Shown here piece after piece: positions 54,232-62,131 of a stretch of DNA of 64,000 nt. The notes under the pieces were generated by a model. It saw nothing but the letters and a program-made list of their open reading frames with translations, made no database searches and was not told the origin of the DNA. Every line of letters begins with the position of its first letter. Positions within the stretch are counted from its first letter, which is position 1. The DNA is from Fructobacillus durionis (GTDB lineage Bacteria; Bacillota; Bacilli; Lactobacillales; Lactobacillaceae), in NCBI RefSeq assembly GCF_900112405.1, contig NZ_FOLI01000006.1, forward strand, positions 34,541 to 98,540, written 5' to 3'. Both the position numbers and the translations under genes were made by a program.

Positions 54232-54460
54232 TATCAAGCGTTATTTAGAAGATCGCTCGTTAACGATTTATCGAGTATCGAAAAATTCCGGCTATGGATA
54301 TACAACAATTCACCGTTCCTTCAATAAGGCACAGTCAAAGGCGACGTCAATGAACGTCCGTGACTTAGATGCTTTAGCCAAGGCTCAGCACTTAGCCATG
54401 TGGCAAGTGCTACGTGAGCTAGAAGATAACTACCGTGAAAAGACAGAAGATCCGGAATGA
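54218..54460 (+). CDS. small helix-turn-helix protein upstream of clpL
   Basis: An 80-aa protein with a compact XRE-like fold: FNIKRYLEDRSLTIYRVSKNSG is helices 1-2, YGYTTIHRSFNKAQ the recognition helix, and VRDLDALAKAQHLAMWQVLRELEDNYRE the packing helices. GGAG (about 54206-54209) lies in the leader ORF, eight bases from the ATG. It ends 70 nt before clpL and no promoter is clear between them, so it may be the repressor and co-transcribed partner of clpL. Its operators would be the GTGTTATAC repeats. Function inferred. Confidence 0.65.
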   Translation: MVQFNIKRYLEDRSLTIYRVSKNSGYGYTTIHRSFNKAQSKATSMNVRDLDALAKAQHLAMWQVLRELEDNYREKTEDPE

Positions 54461-54530
54461 CCGACTCCGTGCATGAGACTTTAGTAACTGCACAGAAAAA
54501 ATTTGATTATAAATAAGGAAGGTAATGATT

Positions 54531-56651
54531 ATGGCATACCAAAATGATCCTTTTAACTCAGATATGAATGATATCTTTAACAACATGATGGGTGGCCTCG
54601 GCGGCATGAACTCAGAAAACCGTCGTTACCTCATCAACGGTCGTGAAGTAACTCCTGAAGAATTTGCACAATACAAGCAAACAGGTAAGTTGCCTAACAT
54701 GGACCAAGCACAAACGGCTGGTAACGGTCGTGCAAGTCAACAAGCCGGTAAAGTAAAAGAAGACGGCATGTTGGCAAAGTTAGGACGTAACTTGACACAG
54801 GAAGCCAAGGATGGCTTGTTGGATCCAGTTATTGGACGTAACAAAGAGATTCAAGAAACGGCCGAGATTTTGTCACGCCGTACAAAGAACAACCCTGTTT
54901 TGGTTGGGGATGCCGGTGTTGGTAAGACGGCGGTTATCGAAGGATTGGCACAAGCCATTGTCGCTGGTGACGTTCCTGCTGCTATCCAAGACAAGCAAAT
55001 TTACTCAATTGACATTTCTCAGTTGGAAGCTGGTACGCAGTACCGTGGCGCTTTCGAAGAGAACGTTCAAAAGTTGGTCGATGAAGTGAAGAAGGCCGGA
55101 AACGTTGTCCTCTTCTTCGATGAAATCCACCAAATCTTGGGTGCCGGTTCAACCGGTGGCGAAGACGGTGGTAAGGGATTGGCTGATATCTTGAAGCCAG
55201 CCTTGTCACGTGGTGAGTTGTCATTGATTGGTGCAACCACGCAAGACGAATACCGTAACACGATTTTGAAGAACGCTGCCTTGGCACGTCGTTTCAACGA
55301 AGTAAAGGTCAACGCCCCTTCAGCTGAAGATACTTTCAAGATTTTGAAGGGTATCGCACCTTTGTACGAGAAGCACCACAACGTCAGCTTGCCTGATGAC
55401 GTTTTGAAGGCAGCCGTGGATTACTCAGTTCAGTACATTCCACAGCGCTCATTGCCTGATAAGGCCATCGACTTGATTGATATGACGGCTGCTCACTTGT
55501 CTGCTAAGAACCCAGCTACCGATAAGGTATCTTTGGAGAAGCGCTTAGAGGCTTTGCAGGCTGAACAAGACCGCGTCGTAGCCGAAGAAGATTACGAAAA
55601 GGCCTTGTCAATCAAGAAGCAAATTAAGGACATCAAGCACGAATTGAAGGAAGCCAAGGAAGCCAAGAAGGTAACCGCAACTGCCAACGATGTTGCGAAG
55701 TCTGTTGAACGTTTGACTGGTATCCCTGTTTCACAGATGGGTGCCTCAGACATCGAGCACTTGAAGCAAATCGACAAGCGCTTGGCTGGTAAAGTCATTG
55801 GCCAAGACGAAGCCGTTAACATGGTCGCTCGTGCCATCCGTCGTAACCGTGCCGGATTCGACGAAGGAAACCGTCCAATCGGATCGTTCCTCTTTGTCGG
55901 ACCTACTGGTGTTGGTAAGACGGAGTTGGCAAAGCAGTTGGCTAAGGACCTCTTCGGTACGAAGGAATCCATTATCCGTTTGGATATGTCAGAATACTCT
56001 GACCAAACAGCTGTTTCAAAGTTGATTGGTGCCACTGCCGGTTATGTCGGATATGACGATAACTCACACACCTTGACTGAAAAAGTTCGTCGTAACCCTT
56101 ACTCAATCGTTCTCTTGGATGAAATTGAGAAGGCTAACCCTCAAGTCTTGACTTTGCTCTTGCAGGTCTTGGATGATGGTCGCTTGACGGACGGTCAAGG
56201 AAACGTGGTCAACTTCAAGAACACGGTTGTCATTGCAACTTCTAACGCCGGATTCGGTAACAAGGAAGTTGAAAAGGGCGATTTGATGGAGCGTTTGTCA
56301 CACTTCTTCCGTCCTGAATTCTTGAACCGTTTCAACGGTGTCGTAGAATTCTCAGCATTGACGAAGCACGATTTGAAGCAAATCGTTAACTTGATGTTGG
56401 ATGATGTGAACAAGACTTTGGCCAAGAAGCACTTGTCATTGACTATCTCTGACGCAGTCAAGGAACACTTGATTGAAGATGGATACGATGAAGCCCTTGG
56501 TGCTCGTCCATTGCGCCGTGTTATCGAACAGCAAATCCGTGACCAAGTCACCGACTTCTACTTGGATAACCCAGATAAGACCGAATTGTCAGCCGACATG
56601 GTTGATGGCAAGGTTGTTATCTCAGCTATCGAAGAAAAGAAGGCTAAGTAA
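54531..56651 (+). CDS. clpL: ClpL-type chaperone ATPase
   Basis: A 706-aa Hsp100 protein that resolubilises aggregated proteins in heat and acid stress. N-terminus [20 protein letters not shown] and [21 protein letters not shown] are characteristic of ClpL. First AAA+ domain with [22 protein letters not shown]; a short coiled-coil (about 330-385, [20 protein letters not shown]); second AAA+ domain with [10 protein letters not shown] and [12 protein letters not shown]. No ClpP-binding IG[FL] loop is seen, so it likely works without a protease. ATG 54531 follows AAGGAAGG (eight bases); ATG 54525 is too close to it. Confidence 0.92.
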   Translation: MAYQNDPFNSDMNDIFNNMMGGLGGMNSENRRYLINGREVTPEEFAQYKQTGKLPNMDQAQTAGNGRASQQAGKVKEDGMLAKLGRNLTQEAKDGLLDPVIGRNKEIQETAEILSRRTKNNPVLVGDAGVGKTAVIEGLAQAIVAGDVPAAIQDKQIYSIDISQLEAGTQYRGAFEENVQKLVDEVKKAGNVVLFFDEIHQILGAGSTGGEDGGKGLADILKPALSRGELSLIGATTQDEYRNTILKNAALARRFNEVKVNAPSAEDTFKILKGIAPLYEKHHNVSLPDDVLKAAVDYSVQYIPQRSLPDKAIDLIDMTAAHLSAKNPATDKVSLEKRLEALQAEQDRVVAEEDYEKALSIKKQIKDIKHELKEAKEAKKVTATANDVAKSVERLTGIPVSQMGASDIEHLKQIDKRLAGKVIGQDEAVNMVARAIRRNRAGFDEGNRPIGSFLFVGPTGVGKTELAKQLAKDLFGTKESIIRLDMSEYSDQTAVSKLIGATAGYVGYDDNSHTLTEKVRRNPYSIVLLDEIEKANPQVLTLLLQVLDDGRLTDGQGNVVNFKNTVVIATSNAGFGNKEVEKGDLMERLSHFFRPEFLNRFNGVVEFSALTKHDLKQIVNLMLDDVNKTLAKKHLSLTISDAVKEHLIEDGYDEALGARPLRRVIEQQIRDQVTDFYLDNPDKTELSADMVDGKVVISAIEEKKAK

Positions 56652-56678
56652 TTTAAAGCAATTGACATTCTACTCTAA

Positions 56679-56715
56679 AAAACACGCTCCCGAGAAATCG
56701 GGGGCGTGTTTTTGT
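56679..56715 (+). terminator. terminator after clpL
   Basis: AAACACGCTCCCGA-gaaa-TCGGGGGCGTGTTT followed by T. Confidence 0.9.
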
Positions 56716-56737
56716 GTTGTCTAAGAGAGGCAGGAAA

Positions 56738-57037
56738 TTAAATCATGTAGTCGTACAGTTCTTGGGTGAGACGCTCTGATGAAGTCACGAAGTGGATGCG
56801 CTCTGCGATGCCGTCGTAGCCGACCGTATTAATGAGTTCTTCTGAAAAACCATCCCAAAAGGAAATACCAATAATTACGATAGAATCTGGAAATTGAATG
56901 GTGATTGGAGCGGTACTGTTTAGCATTTCTTGAGTAATCAAGGGTTCTACTTGTTTTTTGAAAGTCTCTTTTCCTTCGGTTACCCCAGCCAACCCATAGG
57001 TGTTGGGACCGAAAGATAGGTTGATTGTTTTTGTCAT
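56738..57037 (-). CDS. STAS-like (DUF4325) protein B
   Basis: A 99-aa protein resembling the STAS-like DUF4325 fold: PITIQFPDSIVIIGISFWDGFSEELINTVGYDG is the beta-strand, loop and helix core, then RIHFVTSSERLTQELYDY. It is a close relative of the protein at 57510 (SFWDGF, GYDGI-ER, HFVTSS shared). RBS AGAGG. Third gene of a leftward three-gene cassette. STAS domains act in protein-protein switches or small-molecule binding; what this one binds is unknown. Confidence 0.55.
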   Translation of the reverse strand: MTKTINLSFGPNTYGLAGVTEGKETFKKQVEPLITQEMLNSTAPITIQFPDSIVIIGISFWDGFSEELINTVGYDGIAERIHFVTSSERLTQELYDYMI

Positions 57038-57049
57038 TTTTTATACCTC

Positions 57050-57523
57050 TTATTTTGTCTTGAAGTACTTATCGATGTGGTCGTCGGGCAGTTCGTAGAG
57101 AAAGGCTTTGTAGATGGTGTTGAGAGATTGGTTAATGCTCATCATATCCGCTAATTTATTTGTTTTGTTTAGTGGGTTTTTGACGTTCTGAATACTAATA
57201 CAAAGTTCTTCATCAATCCTTCGAATTGCCTGGTTTACAGTCTGATAAATAGTGGCGTGTGCGTATTTAAAGTAACCAAGATCTTTTCTAAAGGTCTTGA
57301 GGTGTGTTGAAAAATCAACGATTGACTCTTCTGATTGATTCGACTTGATAAATTCAGCGAAAAGGTTTGGCAGATATACCAGTAGATGTGGAAGATATAA
57401 CTTTTTCGACATTTCGAGTTCACGAGTCGATTTCAGCCGTCGTTCATAGAGTAAGAATGTGATAAAAGAAGTTAAGCAGGTGATAATGGATGTTGAAAAA
57501 ATCAGAATTTCAAATAAGGTCAT
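57050..57523 (-). CDS. one-helix membrane protein between two STAS-like genes
   Basis: A 157-aa protein with an N-terminal transmembrane helix (about 5-27, EILIFSTSIITCLTSFITFLLYE) and a mainly helical cytoplasmic part with charged and asparagine-rich stretches (ATIYQTVNQAIRRIDEELCISIQNVKNPLNKTNKLADMM). No known family is recognised. Its ATG overlaps the end of the upstream STAS-like gene by 14 nt, with AAAGGAG inside that gene, so the two are coupled. Base composition is more A/T-rich than the neighbours, which hints at transfer. Its fixed place between two STAS paralogues suggests a shared complex. Confidence 0.6.
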   Translation of the reverse strand: MTLFEILIFSTSIITCLTSFITFLLYERRLKSTRELEMSKKLYLPHLLVYLPNLFAEFIKSNQSEESIVDFSTHLKTFRKDLGYFKYAHATIYQTVNQAIRRIDEELCISIQNVKNPLNKTNKLADMMSINQSLNTIYKAFLYELPDDHIDKYFKTK

Positions 57524-57806
57524 TGTATAACTCCTTTGTTAGTTTTTTGGATGAAGTCACGAAGTGTACGCGTTCGGTTATACCGTCGTATCCAATTTTA
57601 TTAACCATGGGTTGAGCAAACCCATCCCAGAAGGAAATACTTATTAGGGTAATCTGATCTGGAAAACAAATGGTTATTTCGTTTTGCCACTCTTCATCAG
57701 TTAATACGTTGGCAACTTGCTCTTGATAGACCTGTTTTCCAAAATGGTCACCGGCAAGCGCCCATTTTTCTTTAGAACCAAAGTCCAAGTTAATCGTTGT
57801 GTTCAT
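57510..57806 (-). CDS. STAS-like (DUF4325) protein A
   Basis: A 98-aa protein with the same core as its paralogue: EITICFPDQITLISISFWDGFAQPMVNKIGYDGITERVHFVTSS. Both proteins keep the invariant SFWDGF and GYDGI motifs while differing in the N-terminal 35 residues, so they could form a heterodimer or bind separate partners. RBS TGGAGG. First gene of the cassette; a 7-bp inverted repeat overlaps the likely -10. No ATPase kinase of the kind often seen with STAS switches is beside it. Confidence 0.55.
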   Translation of the reverse strand: MNTTINLDFGSKEKWALAGDHFGKQVYQEQVANVLTDEEWQNEITICFPDQITLISISFWDGFAQPMVNKIGYDGITERVHFVTSSKKLTKELYNDLI

Positions 57807-57829
57807 TTTCTAACCTCCATTTCTTCTTT

Positions 57830-57857
57830 CGGTTATTTTCTGCTCACAGTATAACCG
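57830..57857. promoter_or_regulatory. inverted repeat over back-to-back promoters of the STAS cassette
   Basis: CGGTTAT (57830-57836) and ATAACCG (57851-57857), 14-bp spacer. The leftward -10 TATACT (57853..57848) lies in the right arm; on the plus strand the same bases give TATAAC (57850-57855). A single bound regulator could control the cassette and the divergent small ORF. Confidence 0.45.
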
Positions 57858-57875
57858 TTTTTTTGGGAGGAATTT

Positions 57876-57950
57876 ATGACAAAATGTGATGAGATAAATG
57901 CGGGTGTGATGCGTATAATTAGCTGGCAGTGGGTATTTTTAACAAAATAA
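57876..57950 (+). CDS. 24-codon ORF divergent from the STAS cassette
   Basis: GGGAGG (57865-57870) lies five bases before ATG 57876, and the frame runs 24 codons (MTKCDEINAGVMRIISWQWV plus four) to TAA. The C-terminal half is hydrophobic with two tryptophans. The hairpin starting at 57950 follows at once. A gene this short may be chance; the strong ribosome site, possible promoter and adjacent terminator make it worth noting. Confidence 0.3.
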   Translation: MTKCDEINAGVMRIISWQWVFLTK

Positions 57951-57988
57951 AAAGGTCCCGCTGGTCGTTTAACCAGCAGGACCTTTTC
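57950..57988. terminator. hairpin terminator between the small ORF and the leftward membrane gene
   Basis: AAAAGGTCC-c-GCTGGT-cgttta-ACCAGC-a-GGACCTTTT. The T-tract is better on the minus strand (A-run 57945-57953), so it mainly ends the gene at 57992, but it can also stop rightward RNA. Confidence 0.88.
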
Positions 57989-57991
57989 AAT

Positions 57992-58195
57992 CTACTTCTT
58001 TCGATTCATCCGGGTCACAATCACCGTAATGGTCGTCGATACCAGGAAGTAAACGAGTAAGAATGTTAAGAGGTTGACCCACATTGGCTTAGCCAGTGCT
58101 GGGATGAGAATCTGTAGGATTTCGGCAATCGTGATGGCCAGAAAGGCAGTCAGAAAGTAGCGCCAAAAGTTATTGAAGGTTTTCTTTTGCTTCAT
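57992..58195 (-). CDS. small two-helix membrane protein
   Basis: A 67-aa protein with two hydrophobic helices (about 10-31 and 38-60) and basic ends (MKQKKTFNNFWRYF and TRMNRKK). The pattern W-R-Y-F-L-T-A-F-L-A and the second helix resemble many short DUF-type membrane proteins of lactic acid bacteria. RBS AAGGAAAAA. It lies 12 bases after the GNAT gene and is probably co-transcribed with it. Function unknown. Confidence 0.6.
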   Translation of the reverse strand: MKQKKTFNNFWRYFLTAFLAITIAEILQILIPALAKPMWVNLLTFLLVYFLVSTTITVIVTRMNRKK

Positions 58196-58207
58196 GTATT
58201 TTTTCCT

Positions 58208-58519
58208 TTAGTTAATGGGACAGGAATCGGCGTTTTGTCCGGGCTCGAGAGCGACATCTTCGTAGTCTTCCTTGAAACGCTTGAAGAGGGCGGCGGCATA
58301 GCGGCAGTCCGGTTGGACTTTCTTGCCTTCGGAACGGGCCAGTTCACAGACGGCATCGACTAGTTGGCGGGCGATGTTTTGGCCACGTAGCTTAGGGTCG
58401 ACATAGGTGTGGTTGAGAACCAGGACTTTACCATGGCCAGCTTTGAGATAGGAAACCTCGCCGAGTCGTTCACCCTCTTCTTCGTAGTAGAACCAACCGG
58501 GCTTTTGAATGATTGCCAT
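58208..58519 (-). CDS. small GNAT-like N-acetyltransferase
   Basis: A 103-aa single-domain protein of the NATD1/YidJ-like GNAT group: FYYEEEGERLGEVSYLKAGHGKVLVLNHTYVDPKLRGQNIARQLVDAVCELARSEGKKVQPDCRYAAALFKRF. The acetyl-CoA loop is RGQNIARQL. ATG 58519 (MAIIQKPGW) follows AAAGGAGG; the longer frame from 58567 is not supported. The acceptor is unknown. Forms a short leftward operon with the small membrane protein. Confidence 0.82.
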   Translation of the reverse strand: MAIIQKPGWFYYEEEGERLGEVSYLKAGHGKVLVLNHTYVDPKLRGQNIARQLVDAVCELARSEGKKVQPDCRYAAALFKRFKEDYEDVALEPGQNADSCPIN

Positions 58520-58606
58520 GCTTTCCTCCTTTTTGAAATATCTTTGATGACGTATAATGGTAGACATAATATAAGTAAATTTTAGCAGAAATAAAGGGGA
58601 CGCGAA

Positions 58607-59080
58607 ATGTCAGTACGCGGATTTGAAATTGTCAGTAAATATGAAGGGGAAGGATTGAACCTTCCTAAGCGTTCCACGATGCAGGCTGCCGGCTATGACT
58701 TTGAAGCGGCCGTGGATATGGTGATCCCAGCCAAGGGCTTGCAGGAATCAGCTAAGCCAGTTTTGGTGCCAACGGGTATCAAGGCCTACATGCAAGAGGG
58801 GGAATACTTGCAGTTGGTTTCCCGTTCATCTGGGCCAATCAAGAAGAAGTTGATCATGCCAAACGGCGTGGGTGTCGTTGATGGTGACTACTACAACAAC
58901 GAGAAGAACGAAGGCGAAATCTTCCTCCAATTCTTGAACTTTGGGGATGAAGACGTGGCCATCAAGAAGGGTGAGCGAATTGGTCAGGGAATCTTCCTAC
59001 CATTTTTGCTTGCTGACCAGGATGCAGACGATATCAAAGTCGTGCGTGCCGGTGGATTTGGTTCAACGGGGGAGGCCTAA
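58607..59080 (+). CDS. dut: dUTP diphosphatase
   Basis: A 157-aa trimeric dUTPase that removes dUTP and supplies dUMP. Conserved motifs: AAGYDFEAA (motif 1), SRSSGP (2), GVGVVDGDYYNNEKNEGEI (3, with catalytic Asp), GERIGQGIFLPF (4) and GGFGSTG (5, the C-terminal arm). The length and longer middle segment (NNEKNEGEI) are typical of Lactobacillales and phage forms. RBS AAAGGGGA. Start of the dut-radA run. Confidence 0.95.
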   Translation: MSVRGFEIVSKYEGEGLNLPKRSTMQAAGYDFEAAVDMVIPAKGLQESAKPVLVPTGIKAYMQEGEYLQLVSRSSGPIKKKLIMPNGVGVVDGDYYNNEKNEGEIFLQFLNFGDEDVAIKKGERIGQGIFLPFLLADQDADDIKVVRAGGFGSTGEA

Positions 59081-59083
59081 TTA

Positions 59084-60451
59084 GTGGCCAAGACAAAAAC
59101 ACAATTTATTTGTTCCAACTGTGATTTCATCTCCGCCCGTTACTTGGGTCGCTGCCCAAACTGTGGTGAGTGGGGAACCTTTGTTGAAGAAAAGATTCAA
59201 CCGGAAACACAGTCCCGTAAGTCCCGTGTTGGGCTAGACGGGAAGGCTGCCAAGGTTCAAAAGATTAACCAGGTTTCTTTGGAAGAGACGCCTAAGGTGG
59301 CGACCGACCTGAAAGAGTTGAACCGCGTTCTCGGTGGCGGTGTTGTCGCTGGGACTTTGGTCTTAATCGGTGGTGACCCTGGAATTGGTAAGTCGACTTT
59401 GCTCCTTCAGGTTTCTGGCCAGTTGGCCAACCACGGCAAAGTCCTCTATGTGACTGGTGAAGAGTCGGCTACCCAAGTGAAAATGCGAGCTGACCGGCTG
59501 CAGGTTGGCGGGGATGACTTTTACCTCTACCCGGAAACGGATATGGAAGCCATTAAGAAGCAGGTGGAGGAGTTGAAGCCTGATTTCATGGTGATTGATT
59601 CCGTTCAGACGATGCAGGAACCGGATTTGACCTCGCCAATTGGGTCGGTGGCTCAGATTCGGGAGGTCACGGCTGATTTGTTGCAGATTGCCAAGACCAA
59701 TAACATCTCCATCTTTATTGTTGGTCACGTGACCAAGGGTGGCGCCATTGCTGGTCCTAAGATTTTGGAGCACATGGTGGATACGGTGCTCTACTTTGAA
59801 GGGGACCGCCACTATAAGTATCGGATCCTACGGGCGGTGAAGAACCGTTTCGGTGCAACCAATGAACTGGGTATCTTTGAAATGCGCGACCGCGGTTTGG
59901 CTGAAGTGGCTAATCCATCCGAGATTTTTTTGGAGGAGCGCCTAGCCGGGGCGACCGGTTCGGCCATTGTGGCAACCCTTGAAGGCGAACGACCAATCTT
60001 AGTCGAATTACAGGCCTTGGTGACACCATCGGTCTTTGGAAATGCTCAGCGAACAGCGACTGGATTGGACCGCAACCGCGTGTCCTTAATCATGGCGGTC
60101 TTAGAAAAGCGGGCCAACTTGCTTTTGCAAAACCAGGATGCCTACTTGAAGGCAGCCGGTGGCGTGAAGCTGGATGAGCCAGCCATTGATTTGGCCATTG
60201 CCGTTGCCATTGCCTCTTCCTACCAGGATAAGGAATCGCCGGCATCAGACGTCTTCATTGGCGAATTGGGCTTGACCGGTGAAATCCGTTCCGTTTCTGA
60301 CCTTGAGGGTCGGTTGAAGGAAGCCCGAAAGCTTGGCTTTGCCAGAGCCATCGTGCCTAAGAATAACTTAGGGGGGATGGATGTGCCAGATGGCATCAAA
60401 GTCATCGGGGTTTCTACTATTAAAGAGGCCTTGAAGCTTGCCTTAGACTAG
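59084..60451 (+). CDS. radA: DNA repair protein RadA
   Basis: A 455-aa recombination-associated ATPase. N-terminal zinc finger [26 protein letters not shown] (CxxC...CxxC); RecA-like domain with Walker [11 protein letters not shown] and VIDSVQTM; the RadA-specific KNRFG motif ([13 protein letters not shown]); C-terminal Lon-like domain (about 300-450, [21 protein letters not shown]). The start is GTG 59084, three bases after the dut stop, with GGGGGAGG in front. Co-transcribed with dut. Confidence 0.96.
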   Translation: MAKTKTQFICSNCDFISARYLGRCPNCGEWGTFVEEKIQPETQSRKSRVGLDGKAAKVQKINQVSLEETPKVATDLKELNRVLGGGVVAGTLVLIGGDPGIGKSTLLLQVSGQLANHGKVLYVTGEESATQVKMRADRLQVGGDDFYLYPETDMEAIKKQVEELKPDFMVIDSVQTMQEPDLTSPIGSVAQIREVTADLLQIAKTNNISIFIVGHVTKGGAIAGPKILEHMVDTVLYFEGDRHYKYRILRAVKNRFGATNELGIFEMRDRGLAEVANPSEIFLEERLAGATGSAIVATLEGERPILVELQALVTPSVFGNAQRTATGLDRNRVSLIMAVLEKRANLLLQNQDAYLKAAGGVKLDEPAIDLAIAVAIASSYQDKESPASDVFIGELGLTGEIRSVSDLEGRLKEARKLGFARAIVPKNNLGGMDVPDGIKVIGVSTIKEALKLALD

Positions 60452-60553
60452 ATTTTCTCAGAAAATCCCCGCAAGCACTGAAATGACTAGGAACTTTGTT
60501 GTATACTAATTAAGAGAAATTTTCAGCTAAGCTGACTTAGGAGTAAAGAATTC

Positions 60554-62050
60554 ATGACAGACGACTTTCGTGTCCGCTATGCCCCATCACCAACGGGCTA
60601 CTTGCATATTGGAAACGCCCGTACGGCGCTGTTTAACTGGCTTTTTGCCCGTCATTACAACGGGACTTTTGTAATCCGTATCGAAGATACTGATGCGGCC
60701 CGTAACATTGCTGACGGGGAAAAGTCTCAGCTCGATAACTTGAAGTGGTTGGGCTTGGACTGGGACGAATCACCAGAAAACCCTGGTGAATACGGTCCTT
60801 ACCGTCAATCAGAACGTAACGAACAAGGAATTTACCAACCATACATCGACGATTTGTTGAAGCGCGGTTTGGCTTACAAGTCCTACAAGACTTCTGAACA
60901 ATTGAAGTCTGAACGTGAAGCGCAACAAGCTGCTAAGCAAGCGCCTCACTATGTCTACGAATACGAAGGCATGTCACAGGAAGAACGTGAAGCGGAATAC
61001 GCAAAGTACGAAGCACAGGGTTTGAAGCCAGTTGTTCGTATCCGCGTGCCTGAAGACAAGATGTACGAATGGGATGATATCGTTAAGGGTCACATCTCAA
61101 TTGGTGGAAAAGAAGTCGGTGGTGACTGGGTCATCCAGAAGGCCGATGGTATGCCAACGTACAACTTTGCCGTTGTTGTCGATGACCACTTGATGAAGAT
61201 TTCCCACGTTTTGCGTGGTGACGATCACGTGTCAAACACACCAAAGCAAATGATGGTTTACGATGCCTTTGGATGGGATATTCCAAAGTTCGGCCACATG
61301 GCTTTGATCATCAACGCCGCAACTGGAAAGAAGTTGTCAAAGCGTGATAACGATGTCTTGCAGTTCGTGGAACAGTACCGCGAATTGGGATACCAGCCAG
61401 AAGCCTTGGATAACTTCATCGGTTTGCTTGGTTGGTCACCTAAGGGTGAAGACGAAATCTTCTCATTGGAAGAATTCAAGAACATGTTTGACGAAACTCG
61501 TTTGTCAAAGGCCAACGCCAAGTTCGACCAAAAGAAGTTGGAATGGATTAACAACCAGTGGATTCGTCGCGACAAGGATAAGATTATGCCACAACTCATC
61601 GAAGAGTTGGTTAAGGCAGGCTTTATCACCGAAGACGAAGCCAAGGCTAAGCATGACTGGCTTGTGCAAGCCATCGACGTTGCCGGTGTGGATGGTATTT
61701 CATACACCCGTCAAATCGTTGATTTGATGCGCGAACCATTCTTCCAATTGGGCGACATTACAGACGAAATGAAGGAATACCTCACGTCTGAAAACGGCCG
61801 CAAGGTCTTTGCTGCCTGGGAAGAAGCTTACAAAGCTTTGCCTGAAGATGCCGACGCGGATACTTACATGAAGACAATCCGTGCCATCCAAAACAACTTG
61901 GAAATCAAGGGACGCGAACTTTGGAACCCAATCCGAATCGCAACCACTCACCAAATCCAAGGACCAAACTTGCCTGAATTACTTGTTCTCTTGGACAAGA
62001 AGCAAGTTTTGAAGACAATGGACGATGTGAAAGCAAAGTACCTTGCCTAA
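60554..62050 (+). CDS. gltX: glutamyl-tRNA synthetase
   Basis: Class I enzyme charging tRNA-Glu, and in Gram-positive bacteria also mischarging tRNA-Gln. The 498-aa chain has VRYAPSPTGYLHIGNARTALFNWLFA (HIGH-type HIGN), DTDAARN, the KLSKRD (KMSKS-type) segment near 262, and the C-terminal helical anticodon-binding domain. RBS TTAGGAG. Separate promoter likely in the 100-base gap after radA. Confidence 0.97.
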   Translation: MTDDFRVRYAPSPTGYLHIGNARTALFNWLFARHYNGTFVIRIEDTDAARNIADGEKSQLDNLKWLGLDWDESPENPGEYGPYRQSERNEQGIYQPYIDDLLKRGLAYKSYKTSEQLKSEREAQQAAKQAPHYVYEYEGMSQEEREAEYAKYEAQGLKPVVRIRVPEDKMYEWDDIVKGHISIGGKEVGGDWVIQKADGMPTYNFAVVVDDHLMKISHVLRGDDHVSNTPKQMMVYDAFGWDIPKFGHMALIINAATGKKLSKRDNDVLQFVEQYRELGYQPEALDNFIGLLGWSPKGEDEIFSLEEFKNMFDETRLSKANAKFDQKKLEWINNQWIRRDKDKIMPQLIEELVKAGFITEDEAKAKHDWLVQAIDVAGVDGISYTRQIVDLMREPFFQLGDITDEMKEYLTSENGRKVFAAWEEAYKALPEDADADTYMKTIRAIQNNLEIKGRELWNPIRIATTHQIQGPNLPELLVLLDKKQVLKTMDDVKAKYLA

Positions 62051-62060
62051 TGAAGAATTG

Positions 62061-62094
62061 AAAGAGCAGGAGCCGAAAGGTTCCTGCTTTTTTT
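62061..62094 (+). terminator. terminator after gltX
   Basis: AGCAGGAGCC-gaaa-GGTTCCTGCT (one mismatch) followed by seven T. Confidence 0.88.
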
Positions 62095-62131
62095 GTTATA
62101 ATAAGAAAAAAGTTTAAAAAGGACAGTTGAC

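Noticed and set aside
54462..54530. Separate heat-shock promoter with CtsR or CIRCE site before clpL
   Set aside because: No GGTCAAA heptads or TTAGCACTC-N9-GAGTGCTAA were found; only a weak GTGCA/TGCAC hairpin is present.
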